Position numbers and translations under genes: made by a program
Shown: positions 8,858 to 17,738 of the stretch, piece by piece
Layout: each line of letters opens with the position of its first letter
Position numbering within the stretch: the stretch's first letter is position 1
NCBI GenBank assembly: GCA_900316805.1
Contig: ONEJ01000085.1
Coordinates: forward strand, 1-64,000
Length of the DNA stretch: 64,000 nt
Direction: 5' to 3'
Source of the DNA: an uncultured Lachnospiraceae bacterium
GTDB lineage: Bacteria; Bacillota; Clostridia; Lachnospirales; Lachnospiraceae
Notes under the pieces: generated by a model
Databases searched by the model: none
What the model was told of the DNA's origin: nothing
What the model saw: the letters and a program-made list of their open reading frames with translations, nothing else

Positions 8858-9936
8858 GTATGTATGCCTACTGGCTTGCCAATGTCCCCAGAATGACACC
8901 GGTGAAGATCCGCCATATTCTCGGAGAATGTGCCGGTGCTCGGGAATTGTACGGTCTGTCTGGGAAGGCAATCCGCAGTATCCACGGACTTAAGGAGGAG
9001 GACGCCGCGGCCATTGAAGACAGCAAAAAGACCTGGGATATTGAAAAACAGTGGATGGAGCTTGCCCAGCGGGGAATCGGGTTTGTATCCCTGGAGGATA
9101 AAAACTATCCCGAAAAGCTTTCTTATATCATGAATGCACCCTACGGACTGTATTATTTGGGCCGTCTGCCGGAAAACAACACCAAAAGCGTTGCCATTGT
9201 AGGTTCCCGGGTACGCAGTGCCTATGGGGGGCAGATTGCGGCGAAGCTGGCTTCTCTTCTGGGTAAGAATGGCATTCAGGTGGTCAGCGGTATGGCTCTT
9301 GGAATTGATACGGACGGGCAGCAGGGAGCCCTGGAGGCAGGAGGCAGCAGTTTTGCGGTGTTAGGCTGCGGGGTGGATGTCTGCTATCCCAAATCCAACG
9401 GCTGGCTCTATGAGAGGCTGAAGGAACAGGGAGGCATTTTGTCGGAGTATCCCCCGGGAACGAAGCCCCTGTCTGCCTATTTTCCCCAGCGGAATCGTAT
9501 CATTGCAGGGCTTTCGGACTATACGGTGGTGATTGAGGCGAGATTAAAAAGCGGATCGCTGATTACAGCGGATTTTGCCATGGAGCAGGGCAGAGAGGTC
9601 TATGCCCTTCCGGGCCGGATTACCGATGAACTCAGCCGGGGGTGCAACCGGCTGATTCAGCAGGGTGCGGGCATCATTACAGATCCTGCGGATTTCCTGA
9701 AAGAAATATGTCTGGAAATGTCGGAACCGGCTCTTCAAATGGACTTTCGCAAAAATCTTCTTGAAAAAGATGAGGCGTTGGTGTATAGTTTATTCGATTT
9801 TTATCCCATCGGACTGGGAGAGATGGTGGAGAAAAGTCCCTATGGACTTTCGGAGCTTCTGGAAATATTGGAGAGGCTGCAGCAGAAGGGATTCGTCAAG
9901 GAAACCGTCCCGAATTTCTATATAAAAACAATCTAA
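8854..9936 (+). CDS. dprA: DNA-processing protein DprA
   Basis: DprA/Smf loads RecA onto incoming single-stranded DNA during transformation. The 360-residue protein has the N-terminal SAM-like helical region, the Rossmann-type core with AIVGSRVRSAYG, VSGMALGIDTDGQQGAL, FAVLGCGVDVCYP, FPQRNRIIAGL and GSLITADFAMEQGREVYALPG, and a C-terminal winged-helix segment. All core motifs look intact. It overlaps yifB by 4 bases and is 24 bases before topA, the common smf-topA-codY order of Bacillota. Whether the organism is naturally competent cannot be judged from this window. Confidence 0.95.
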   Translation: MSMYAYWLANVPRMTPVKIRHILGECAGARELYGLSGKAIRSIHGLKEEDAAAIEDSKKTWDIEKQWMELAQRGIGFVSLEDKNYPEKLSYIMNAPYGLYYLGRLPENNTKSVAIVGSRVRSAYGGQIAAKLASLLGKNGIQVVSGMALGIDTDGQQGALEAGGSSFAVLGCGVDVCYPKSNGWLYERLKEQGGILSEYPPGTKPLSAYFPQRNRIIAGLSDYTVVIEARLKSGSLITADFAMEQGREVYALPGRITDELSRGCNRLIQQGAGIITDPADFLKEICLEMSEPALQMDFRKNLLEKDEALVYSLFDFYPIGLGEMVEKSPYGLSELLEILERLQQKGFVKETVPNFYIKTI

Positions 9937-9960
9937 GCTGACATAAAGGAGAGGACCCCT

Positions 9961-12030
9961 ATGGCAAAGTATCTGGTAATCGTGGAGTCACCTGCAAAGG
10001 TGAAAACAATTAAAAAATTTCTGGGAAAGAATTATGAGGTTATGGCTTCCAACGGCCATGTACGGGATCTTCCCAAGAGCCAGCTGGGCTTTTCCCCCGA
10101 AAATGATTTTGAACCAAAGTATATTACCATCCGTGGCAAGGGAGACATTCTTGCGAAACTGCGGAAGGAAGTGAAGAAAGCAGATAAAATATATCTTGCA
10201 ACGGACCCTGACCGGGAGGGAGAGGCAATTTCCTGGCATCTGACCAAGGCTCTTAAGCTGGAGGATAAAGATGTGAGCCGCATCAGCTTCAACGAGATCA
10301 CCAGGAGCGCGGTGAAGGCATCTCTCAAGAATCCCCGGGAAATAGACATGGGCCTGGTGGATGCCCAGCAGGCAAGGAGAATGTTAGACCGTATGGTAGG
10401 TTACCGGATCAGCCCGCTTCTGTGGGCGAAGGTAAAGCGCGGCTTAAGTGCCGGCCGTGTCCAGTCGGTTGCTCTTCGCATCGTCTGTGACAGGGAGGAG
10501 GAAATCAATGCCTTTATCCCGGAGGAATACTGGTCGCTGGAAGCAGATCTGCTGCCGGAGGGGGAGAAGAAACCTATTACCGCAAAGCTTGCGGAGTATC
10601 GGGGAAAGAAGGTGGAGATCCACTCTAAAGAGGAGATGGATAACATTCTGGAGCAGATCCGTAAGGAAAGCTGTAAGGTAAGGGATATCAAAAAGGGGGA
10701 GCGGACGAAAAAGGCTCCGCTGCCTTTTACCACCAGTACCCTGCAACAGGAGGCCTCCAAGGCATTGAATTTCCCGATTTCCAAGACCATGCGCATCGCC
10801 CAGCAGCTCTATGAGGGCGTGGACATCAAGGGGCAGGGAACCGTGGGTATCATCACCTACCTGCGTACGGATTCTGTCCGTATTTCTGAAGAGGCAGACG
10901 CTTCTGCCAGAGAGTTTATTGGGAATACCTATGGCAGTCAGTATCTTTCTGAGGGAGAAGGCAGCAAAAAGTCCTCGGTAAAGATTCAGGATGCCCATGA
11001 GGCTATCCGGCCTACGGACATCAACCGCACTCCTTCGGAGATCAAGGACTCCCTGAGCAGAGACCAGTTTAGGCTGTACCAGCTGATCTGGAAGCGGTTT
11101 GCGGCAAGCCGAATGGCCAATGCCGTCTATGAGACAACGGCAGTCAACATCAACATGGGGGATTACACCTTCCGTGTCTCTACTTCCAAAATTGCCTTTG
11201 ACGGTTTTATGGCGGTGTATACCGAAGCCGATGACGAGAAGCAGGAAAAACAAGTGGTACTGAAATCCATTGATGAGAATACCGCACTGGCCCCGGTTTC
11301 CTTTGAACCGAAGCAGCATTTTACCCAGCCACCGGCCCATTACACGGAAGCTTCTCTGGTAAAGACACTGGAGGAACTGGGCATCGGCCGACCAAGTACT
11401 TATTCGCCAACCATTACCACCATCATTGCCAGAAGATATATTACGAAGGAAAACAAAAATCTCTATGTGACAGAAATCGGTGAAGTGGTGAATTCTATTA
11501 TGAAGGAATCTTTCCCCACCATTGTGGATGAGCATTTTACCGCCAACATGGAATCCCTTCTGGATGGCGTTGCAGAGGGAAAAGTGGGATGGAAGAGCGT
11601 TGTGAGCAATTTCTATCCGGATCTGGAGGAGGCTGTGCAGGCAGCGGAGAAGGATCTGGAGAAGGTGACGATCGAAGATGAGGTTACGGATGAAATCTGC
11701 GAGGTCTGCGGCCGTAATATGGTAATCAAATACGGACCCCACGGTAAGTTCCTGGCCTGCCCGGGCTTCCCGGAGTGCCGGAACACCAAGCCTTATTTAG
11801 AGAAGATTGGTGTGGCATGTCCGAAATGCGGCAAGGATCTGGTCATCAAGATGACCAAGAAGGGAAGACGATACTACGGCTGTATCGGTTATCCGGAATG
11901 TGACTTCATGAGCTGGGGACGCCCGGTAGAGGAAAAATGTCCCCGCTGTGGCGGATACATGGTGGTCAAAGGAAATAAACTTGCCTGTGCGGACGAGCAC
12001 TGCGGTTTTACAAAGAATAGGGAAAAATAA
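9961..12030 (+). CDS. topA: DNA topoisomerase I
   Basis: Type IA topoisomerase that relaxes negative supercoils behind transcription and replication. 689 residues. The Toprim domain opens the protein (LVIVESPAKVKTI, then ATDPDREGEAISWHL), and the active-site tyrosine is in GIITYLRTDS at about Tyr300. LSAGRVQSVALR and GIGRPSTYSPT are further family motifs. The C-terminus carries three four-Cys zinc ribbons (CEVCG...CPGFPEC, CPKCG...CIGYPEC, CPRCG...CADEHC), the usual number for clostridial TopA. RBS GGAGAGGACCCCT before ATG. It is the third gene of the yifB-dprA-topA unit; no clear terminator separates it from the codY promoter. Confidence 0.97.
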   Translation: MAKYLVIVESPAKVKTIKKFLGKNYEVMASNGHVRDLPKSQLGFSPENDFEPKYITIRGKGDILAKLRKEVKKADKIYLATDPDREGEAISWHLTKALKLEDKDVSRISFNEITRSAVKASLKNPREIDMGLVDAQQARRMLDRMVGYRISPLLWAKVKRGLSAGRVQSVALRIVCDREEEINAFIPEEYWSLEADLLPEGEKKPITAKLAEYRGKKVEIHSKEEMDNILEQIRKESCKVRDIKKGERTKKAPLPFTTSTLQQEASKALNFPISKTMRIAQQLYEGVDIKGQGTVGIITYLRTDSVRISEEADASAREFIGNTYGSQYLSEGEGSKKSSVKIQDAHEAIRPTDINRTPSEIKDSLSRDQFRLYQLIWKRFAASRMANAVYETTAVNINMGDYTFRVSTSKIAFDGFMAVYTEADDEKQEKQVVLKSIDENTALAPVSFEPKQHFTQPPAHYTEASLVKTLEELGIGRPSTYSPTITTIIARRYITKENKNLYVTEIGEVVNSIMKESFPTIVDEHFTANMESLLDGVAEGKVGWKSVVSNFYPDLEEAVQAAEKDLEKVTIEDEVTDEICEVCGRNMVIKYGPHGKFLACPGFPECRNTKPYLEKIGVACPKCGKDLVIKMTKKGRRYYGCIGYPECDFMSWGRPVEEKCPRCGGYMVVKGNKLACADEHCGFTKNREK

Positions 12031-12033
12031 ATA

Positions 12034-12067
12034 AATTTTGAGAAAAATATTGAATTGTCAGAAAAAT
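12034..12067 (+). promoter_or_regulatory. two tandem CodY-box matches
   Basis: AATTTTGAGAAAAAT (12034-12048) and AATTGTCAGAAAAAT (12053-12067) each match 13 of 15 positions of the CodY consensus AATTTTCWGAAAATT and are spaced 19 bases apart. They overlap the -35 region of the codY promoter, which suggests negative autoregulation. Confidence 0.65.
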
Positions 12068-12078
12068 AGTGCTACACT
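12050..12078 (+). promoter_or_regulatory. putative codY promoter
   Basis: TTGAAT (12050-12055), a 17-base spacer ending in TGC (extended -10), and TACACT (12073-12078). The -35 lies within the second CodY box. Confidence 0.5.
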
Positions 12079-12132
12079 TGTGCTATGTTAGGAATTCTTT
12101 GAGGCAGATTTTAAAAGGGCAGGAGGAAACAA

Positions 12133-12912
12133 ATGAGCGTTCAGCTTTTGGACAAGACCCGGAAAATTAATAAACTGCTGCATAACAATAATTCATCAAA
12201 GGTCGTGTTTAACGATATCTGTGGTGTTTTGACAGGGATTCTTGCATCCAACATTCTTGTGATCAGCAAGAAGGGAAAGGTGCTGGGATCCAGTGTCTGC
12301 AACGGTGTCGATGAGTTGAAGGAGCTGATCGTGGACGAGGTTGGCGGTTACATCGACCAGGATCTGAACGAACGGCTTCTGGGTATTTTGTCCACAAAGG
12401 AGAATGTAAATCTGGAAACCTTAGGTTTTGGCGATGAATCCCGCAGATACCGTGCCATCATTACTCCCATTGATATTGCCGGTGAGCGGCTTGGTACTTT
12501 GTTTGAGTATCGTAGCGAGCGGGAGTACGATATCGATGATATTATTCTGACAGAATACGGAACCACGGTGGTGGGACTTGAGATGATGCGCTCCGTCAAT
12601 GAGGAGAGTGCCGAGGAGGCAAGGAAGGTTGCCATCGTCAAGTCGGCAATTTCTACGCTCTCCTTTTCAGAACTCAAGGCTATCATCCATATTTTTGAAG
12701 AATTGGACGGCAACGAGGGAATCCTGGTGGCCAGCAAAATTGCAGATCGTGTAGGAATTACCAGATCCGTGATCGTCAATGCCCTGCGTAAATTTGAGAG
12801 TGCAGGTGTCATAGAATCCAGATCCTCCGGTATGAAGGGAACCTACATTAAGGTCGCCAACGACGTGGTTTTTGATGAATTGGAAGAAATCAAGAGGAAA
12901 AACCTCAAATAA
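12133..12912 (+). CDS. codY: GTP-sensing transcriptional pleiotropic repressor CodY
   Basis: Global regulator that binds branched-chain amino acids and GTP and, when loaded, represses amino-acid supply, motility and stationary-phase genes. 259 residues, the usual length. The N-terminal GAF domain (about 1-150) is followed by a linker and a winged helix-turn-helix with ASKIADRVGITRSVIVNALRK from about residue 200, nearly invariant in CodY. Strong AGGAGG-type ribosome-binding site. Two CodY boxes over its promoter point to autorepression. It sits between topA and the flagellar cluster and ends in its own terminator, so the flagellar genes are transcribed separately. Confidence 0.97.
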   Translation: MSVQLLDKTRKINKLLHNNNSSKVVFNDICGVLTGILASNILVISKKGKVLGSSVCNGVDELKELIVDEVGGYIDQDLNERLLGILSTKENVNLETLGFGDESRRYRAIITPIDIAGERLGTLFEYRSEREYDIDDIILTEYGTTVVGLEMMRSVNEESAEEARKVAIVKSAISTLSFSELKAIIHIFEELDGNEGILVASKIADRVGITRSVIVNALRKFESAGVIESRSSGMKGTYIKVANDVVFDELEEIKRKNLK

Positions 12913-12942
12913 TTGAATAGCAGGCAATGGAATGAGAGAATT

Positions 12943-12973
12943 AAAGGGACTTATGGAAGATAGGTCCCTTTTT
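12943..12973 (+). terminator. rho-independent terminator after codY
   Basis: AAAGGGAC (12943-12950) pairs with GTCCCTTT across a 13-base loop and is followed by a T-run to 12973. Confidence 0.8.
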
Positions 12974-12998
12974 GTTTTCCATTTTTGGTAAAAAGCAC

Positions 12999-13026
12999 TT
13001 GTAATTTAGAGGAAGTATACTATAAT
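12999..13026 (+). promoter_or_regulatory. promoter of the fla/che operon
   Basis: TTGTAA (12999-13004), a 16-base spacer, perfect TATAAT (13021-13026), 43 bases before flgB. A sigma-A type promoter, as for the B. subtilis fla/che operon. No sigma-28 motif and no good CodY box was seen here. Confidence 0.65.
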
Positions 13027-13069
13027 TAGTATGATAGTGTAATCAGGCATACCAGATGAGGAGGTTTAT

Positions 13070-13459
13070 ATGCTCAGTACAGACGCTTTTAATTATGTGA
13101 ATGTGTTGAACAAGGCGGCAGACGCAAGCTGGAAGCGGGAGAATGTTCTTGCTAACAACATCGCCAATGTCAATACCCCGGGGTACAAACGGCGCGATCT
13201 CAATTTCGAGAGCACCTTAAGAGAAGAACTTGGCCGTTGCAAACATGAATCCCTGGACGAAAAGATTAACCAGACTGATCTTTCCAAGCTGGAGCCATCG
13301 GTCTATACCGATCTGACCAATTACTCTTATCGTCTGGACGGCAGCAATGTGGATATTGATTCCGAGGAAGTAGAGTTTGCTTCCGAGCAGATCCGCTATC
13401 AGGGAATCACCGCTGCCCTCAATAATGAATTTAACCGTATGAAATCGGTTCTGAAGTAA
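13070..13459 (+). CDS. flgB: flagellar proximal rod protein FlgB
   Basis: Forms part of the proximal rod that connects the MS ring to the distal rod; exported by the flagellar type III system. 129 residues, typical. The N-terminal rod motif is present as ENVLANNIANVNTPGYKRRDLNFE, consistent with the flagellar rod/hook family, and the C-terminus forms the usual coiled-coil segment (IRYQGITAALNNEFNRMKSVL). A strong AGGAGGT Shine-Dalgarno precedes the ATG. First gene of the flagellar operon, 25 bases before flgC. Confidence 0.96.
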   Translation: MLSTDAFNYVNVLNKAADASWKRENVLANNIANVNTPGYKRRDLNFESTLREELGRCKHESLDEKINQTDLSKLEPSVYTDLTNYSYRLDGSNVDIDSEEVEFASEQIRYQGITAALNNEFNRMKSVLK

Positions 13460-13483
13460 TACTAAGGGAGGAGGAACACATCT

Positions 13484-13924
13484 ATGGCAATGTTTCAATC
13501 ATTTAATATCAGCGCTTCCGGCATGACGGCTGAGCGCTTTCGCACGGACATCATTGCGGAGAATATTGCAAATGTAAATACGACCTCAACGGAGAGCGGC
13601 GGTCCCTACCGACGCAAGATCGTGACATTTCAGGCCAGAGAGGTTACACCTTTTTCACAGGTTTATTCTGCCTCCAAGAATGCGGCAGTGGGGAACGGCG
13701 TTAAGGTAACCGCGGTGCGGGAAGATACGGAGACGGATTTCATTAAGGAATATGATCCTGCCAACCCGGATGCGGATGAGAATGGGTATGTTTCCTACCC
13801 GAATGTGAATACCGTGACGGAGATGACGAACCTGATTGATTCTACGAGAGCTTATGAGGCAAACGCAACTGCCTTTGAGGCCTCCAAGAGCATGGCCCAG
13901 ACAGGACTGTCCATCGGCCAGTAG
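13484..13924 (+). CDS. flgC: flagellar proximal rod protein FlgC
   Basis: Proximal rod subunit. 146 residues with the family N-terminus FNISASGMTAERFRTDIIAENIANVNT and the C-terminal EMTNLIDSTRAYEANATAFE signature of rod/hook axial proteins. GGGAGGAGG ribosome-binding site. It lies between flgB and fliE, the conserved order of all Bacillota fla/che operons. Confidence 0.96.
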   Translation: MAMFQSFNISASGMTAERFRTDIIAENIANVNTTSTESGGPYRRKIVTFQAREVTPFSQVYSASKNAAVGNGVKVTAVREDTETDFIKEYDPANPDADENGYVSYPNVNTVTEMTNLIDSTRAYEANATAFEASKSMAQTGLSIGQ

Positions 13925-13967
13925 AGGAACAGATCACAGATAGACAATACATAGGATAGAGGATTTT

Positions 13968-14282
13968 ATGATGGATATTACACAGTTGTCGAATGTCTCT
14001 TCAGATTATCTGAATGTTTTTGCCAAGAACCGTTCTCTGGTGGAAGGGGAAGATGACAGCTTTGCGTCCGTTTTTTCCGCAGCCATGCAGTCTGTGGAAG
14101 AAACCAATGCCCTGCAGAATCAGGCAGAGTCGGAGGAGGTGCGCTTTGCCCTTGGGGAAGCGGAGAATACCCACGATCTTCTGGTGGCAGAGACCAAGGC
14201 AAATATTGCATTGCAGTATACCGTGGCGGTCAGGGACAGGCTGATCGATGGCTATAAAGAACTGATGCAGATGTCTATTTAG
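13968..14282 (+). CDS. fliE: flagellar hook-basal body complex protein FliE
   Basis: Adaptor between the MS ring (FliF) and the rod; the first axial protein exported. 104 residues with the C-terminal family signature AETKANIALQYTVAVRDRLIDGYKELMQMSI, visible around residues 70-104. Two adjacent ATG codons (13968, 13971) are possible starts; the first is 5 bases after GAGG. fliF begins 22 bases downstream. Confidence 0.95.
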   Translation: MMDITQLSNVSSDYLNVFAKNRSLVEGEDDSFASVFSAAMQSVEETNALQNQAESEEVRFALGEAENTHDLLVAETKANIALQYTVAVRDRLIDGYKELMQMSI

Positions 14283-14303
14283 ATAGAATAGAGGACGAAG
14301 AAC

Positions 14304-15929
14304 ATGCCTGAACAGGTGAAGAAAATACTTGACCGCATGGTCGAGTGGTGGAAAAAATTTAATACAAAACAGAAGGCACTGCTGATCAGTCTGACATCAG
14401 CGGTGATTCTTGCGCTGGTGATTCTGGCGGTGGTGGTTTCCAGACCGACCTATACAACGCTGATCGACTGTGAGAATACCAAGCAGGCCAGTCAGGTAAA
14501 AGAACTTCTGGACGGAGATGGAACGATTCGTTACCGGGTCACCGGCTCGACGCATTTTGAGGTAAACACCGAGGATGAGAGTGCCGCTAACATGCTGCTG
14601 GGCTCCAATGATATTGCTACTGCCGGGTATGATCTGGAACAGGCAGACATTAACAGTGTTGTGGATGGCAGTTTTTCCCGGACAGAGGCAGACAAGCAGA
14701 AGCTGAATAAGAAATATTTGGAGACCAAGATGGCAGAGGATCTGGATGCCAACAATCTCATCGCATCGGCGAAAGTTTCTCTGGATATTCCCAAGGATGA
14801 CGGTACATTGATCGCACAGGTGAAGGAGAGCTCAGCTAGTGTTTCTTTGGCGCTGACAGGAGACATGAGCGATGAGCAGGCCTATTCCATTGCAAGGTTT
14901 ATTGCTACCGCCCTGGGCAATGATTCCACAGAGAAGGTAACAATTCTGGATCAGAAAACTTCAAAGATCCTGTATTCCGGTGCGGATCAGGATTCGGAAA
15001 CCGGAATGCTTTCCTCGAAGCTGGATGCCAAGCAGAAGACTCAGAGCATGATCAAGAAGGAGGTTAAGGACGTGCTGGTGCAGTCCGGCCTTTATTCGGA
15101 TGTGCAGGTGGGACTGAATCTTGATATGAACTTCGATAAGGTGGAGATTGCCGAGCATGATTATTCCCACAATGAGGGACAGGATCAGGGAGAACTTTTG
15201 AGCAAGTCGGAGTATTATGCAGAAGCTACAGGAGGTCAGGCAGCAGTTCCGGGTACTGACACCAATGATGATACGCCTACTTATCTGACAGAGGACGGAG
15301 AACCGGCATCCTCATCGGTATCGGATGTGGATTCAAATTATGCACCCAATGAGAAGGTTACAAAAACCACCAAGGACGGTGGAGATATTAATTATGAAAC
15401 CAGTTCTATTGCGGTTACAGCGACCAGATGGATCGTCTATAACGAGGATGAACTCAAGAAGTCCGGGCAGCTTAAGGGAACCACCTTTGCGGAGTTTAAG
15501 GCAGCACACAGTGATCCGGTGCAGGTGCAGGTGACAGATGAGGATCTGAATCTGATCGCCCAGGCTACCGGTTTTAGTACGAATAATATTTCCTTTGTCT
15601 GCTACGAGAGACCACAGTTTGTGGAATCCTCCGGCAAAGGCTTTGGTGTCACGGATATTTTACAGATTCTTCTGGCGGTGCTTATTTTTGCGCTGCTGGG
15701 CTATGTGGTTTTCCGCAGTACCAGAAAGCAGCAGGAGGAGGAACTGGAGCCGGAGCTGTCTGTGGAGTCCCTTCTGGAGTCTACAGCGGCCAAGGATGCA
15801 GATGATCTGGAGAATATCGGGTATGCGGAGAAATCTGAGACCCGCGTGATGATTGAGAAGTTTGTTGATGAAAACCCGGGAGCGGCAGCACTTCTGCTCC
15901 GCAACTGGCTGAACGAGGATTGGGATTAA
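14304..15929 (+). CDS. fliF: flagellar M-ring protein FliF
   Basis: Builds the MS ring in the cytoplasmic membrane, the platform for rod, export gate and C ring. 541 residues. A first transmembrane helix is at about 27-46 (LLISLTSAVILALVILAVVV), followed by the periplasmic ring-building motif domains (YTTLIDCENTKQASQVKELL, then SRTEADKQKLNKKYLETK), a low-complexity Asp/Thr/Ser-rich loop at about 310-360, and a second helix near 455-475. The acidic C-terminus ENPGAAALLLRNWLNEDWD is the FliG-binding tail. RBS GAGGACGAAG. fliG starts 3 bases after the stop. Confidence 0.97.
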   Translation: MPEQVKKILDRMVEWWKKFNTKQKALLISLTSAVILALVILAVVVSRPTYTTLIDCENTKQASQVKELLDGDGTIRYRVTGSTHFEVNTEDESAANMLLGSNDIATAGYDLEQADINSVVDGSFSRTEADKQKLNKKYLETKMAEDLDANNLIASAKVSLDIPKDDGTLIAQVKESSASVSLALTGDMSDEQAYSIARFIATALGNDSTEKVTILDQKTSKILYSGADQDSETGMLSSKLDAKQKTQSMIKKEVKDVLVQSGLYSDVQVGLNLDMNFDKVEIAEHDYSHNEGQDQGELLSKSEYYAEATGGQAAVPGTDTNDDTPTYLTEDGEPASSSVSDVDSNYAPNEKVTKTTKDGGDINYETSSIAVTATRWIVYNEDELKKSGQLKGTTFAEFKAAHSDPVQVQVTDEDLNLIAQATGFSTNNISFVCYERPQFVESSGKGFGVTDILQILLAVLIFALLGYVVFRSTRKQQEEELEPELSVESLLESTAAKDADDLENIGYAEKSETRVMIEKFVDENPGAAALLLRNWLNEDWD

Positions 15930-15932
15930 GGT

Positions 15933-16937
15933 ATGAGTGAGTCTTACACAGGCGTGCAGAAGGCGGCAATTCTTCTGATAACATTGGGACCGGAGAAGGC
16001 GGCAACGATTTTTAAGCACCTGAAGGAAGAAGAAATTGAAGAGCTGACCCTTGAAATTGCCAACACGAGAAGTGTTTCTCCCCAGACCAAGGAAGAGGTG
16101 CTGGATGAGTTTTATCAGGTATGTCTTGCGCAGCAGTATATCGCAGAGGGCGGTATCGGATATGCCAAGGAGCTTCTGGAGAAGGCATTGGGTGCGGAGA
16201 AGGCACAGGGCGTTATTGCAAAACTGACAGCGTCCCTGCAGGTACGGCCCTTTGAGTTTGTTCGAAAGACAGATCCCAGTCAGCTGCTGAACTTTATTCA
16301 GGATGAGCATCCACAGACCATTGCCATGATTTTGTCTTATTTGTCATCCTCTCAGGCATCTCAGGTTTTAAGCGCTCTTCCGCAGGAAAAGCAGGCAGAT
16401 GTGGCAAGGCGTATTGCCACCATGGACCGGACATCTCCGGATGTAATCAAGGAAGTGGAGAGTGTGCTGGAACGAAAGCTGGCATCTCTTGTCAATCAGG
16501 ATTACACCATCGTTGGCGGTATCGACGCCATCGTTGGCATTTTGAACAATGTAGACCGCGGAACCGAAAAGCATATCATGGAGTCTCTGGAGATCGAGGA
16601 TCCGGAGCTGGCAGACGAAATCCGCAAGAAGATGTTCGTGTTCGAGGACATTCTTCTTCTGGACGACCGTTCCATTCAGCGTGTGCTGCGTGATGTGGAG
16701 AATAATGATCTTGAGTATGCCCTTCGCAATACCTCTGAGGAGGTACAGAATGTGATCTTCAAGAATCTGTCTAAGCGTCTTGCTGCCATGATCAAGGAGG
16801 ATATGGACTACATGGGTCCGGTACGTATGAAGGATGTGGAAGAGGCACAGCAGAAGATCGTTAATGTCATCCGAAGACTGGAGGAGGCCGGTGACATTGT
16901 GATTTCCCGTGGTGGAGGTGACGATATCGTTGTCTAA
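15933..16937 (+). CDS. fliG: flagellar motor switch protein FliG
   Basis: C-ring protein that meets the stator and generates torque. 334 residues. N-terminal AAILLITLGPEKAATIFKHL, the middle EHPQ motif (QDEHPQTIAMILSYL), and a C-terminal domain with FVFEDILLLDDRSIQRVLRDV that carries the charged torque helix. The GGAGG-rich 3' end of the gene doubles as the Shine-Dalgarno of fliH, whose TTG start lies inside this gene. Confidence 0.97.
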   Translation: MSESYTGVQKAAILLITLGPEKAATIFKHLKEEEIEELTLEIANTRSVSPQTKEEVLDEFYQVCLAQQYIAEGGIGYAKELLEKALGAEKAQGVIAKLTASLQVRPFEFVRKTDPSQLLNFIQDEHPQTIAMILSYLSSSQASQVLSALPQEKQADVARRIATMDRTSPDVIKEVESVLERKLASLVNQDYTIVGGIDAIVGILNNVDRGTEKHIMESLEIEDPELADEIRKKMFVFEDILLLDDRSIQRVLRDVENNDLEYALRNTSEEVQNVIFKNLSKRLAAMIKEDMDYMGPVRMKDVEEAQQKIVNVIRRLEEAGDIVISRGGGDDIVV

Positions 16938-17721
16938 TTTATTAAAACAATGCTATGTCGTGGATTCCTCCAAGGGCATGCGGATCATTAATTCCAATAT
17001 CAGAATGGATGAACGGCTCAGGGAGCTTGGGACGCCTGTCCATATTCCGGAGGAGGAAAGCGTAGAGTTCCCTTCCGTGGAGGAAGAGGTACAGCCCCAG
17101 ATTGATGTGGAGCAGATCAGACGGGAGGCTATGGAAGCTGCAAGGCTTGAAGCTGACCAAATCACAGCTGCTGCCAGACAGGAGGCTGAGAACATTCTTG
17201 CCCGGGCGAGGGAACATTCAGAGGTGCTTTTTGAAGAACAGAAGCGTCTTGGGTATGAAGAGGGCGCAAGGCTTAAGGAGGCAGAACTGAAGCAGCAGGG
17301 CGAGCGTCTGGAGGCCGATTACAGAGCCAGAGAGCAGGAACTTTCGGATTCCTATCAGGAGAAGCTTTCCCATATGGAAGAGGATATCGTGGATGCGTTG
17401 ATCCCTGTTTTTGATAAGGTGTTTCGTATCCACTTTGAAGATCAGCGGCAGATATTGGTGGCGCTGGTTATGAATACGCTGATGGATGTGGAGCCCGGTG
17501 ATAAGATAAGGATCCGTACCGGGGATAAAGACCGGACGGTGCTTGAACAGCATATGGAGGAATTACAGGAGCTGACAGGCCGGGGGGTATCCATCGAGTT
17601 TGTACATGACAATAAGATGACGGATGGGCAGTGTCAGATAGAGACTGCTTACGGAATTTTTGACTGCAGTGTGGACACGGAGTTATCCAATCTGATGAAG
17701 GATATCCGTTCCCTTGTTTAA
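16930..17721 (+). CDS. fliH: flagellar assembly protein FliH
   Basis: Stator-like regulator of the export ATPase FliI, homologous to V/F-type ATPase peripheral stalk subunits. About 263 residues with the chosen start. A long Glu/Gln/Arg-rich coiled coil (about 50-150) is followed by a compact C-terminal domain (IVDALIPVFDKVFRIHF... to the end). GTG codons at 16909 and 16918 are possible, but the TTG at 16930 is best placed: GGAGGTG at 16914-16920 with a 9-base spacer, giving MSNLLKQCYVV. That start overlaps fliG by 8 bases. Position between fliG and fliI confirms the call, as FliH proteins are poorly conserved. Confidence 0.88.
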   Translation: MSNLLKQCYVVDSSKGMRIINSNIRMDERLRELGTPVHIPEEESVEFPSVEEEVQPQIDVEQIRREAMEAARLEADQITAAARQEAENILARAREHSEVLFEEQKRLGYEEGARLKEAELKQQGERLEADYRAREQELSDSYQEKLSHMEEDIVDALIPVFDKVFRIHFEDQRQILVALVMNTLMDVEPGDKIRIRTGDKDRTVLEQHMEELQELTGRGVSIEFVHDNKMTDGQCQIETAYGIFDCSVDTELSNLMKDIRSLV

Positions 17722-17738
17722 AATGGAGTAAAGGGCTT

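Noticed and set aside
10444..11742. 432-residue open frame on the minus strand opposite topA
   Set aside because: It is antisense to an intact topA with all motifs; its protein is rich in Leu/His/Arg of the kind produced by reading codon-biased genes backwards, and no ribosome-binding site was seen.
12985..13010. CodY box upstream of flgB
   Set aside because: The best 15-mer matches only about 9-10 of 15 positions, far weaker than the two sites upstream of codY.
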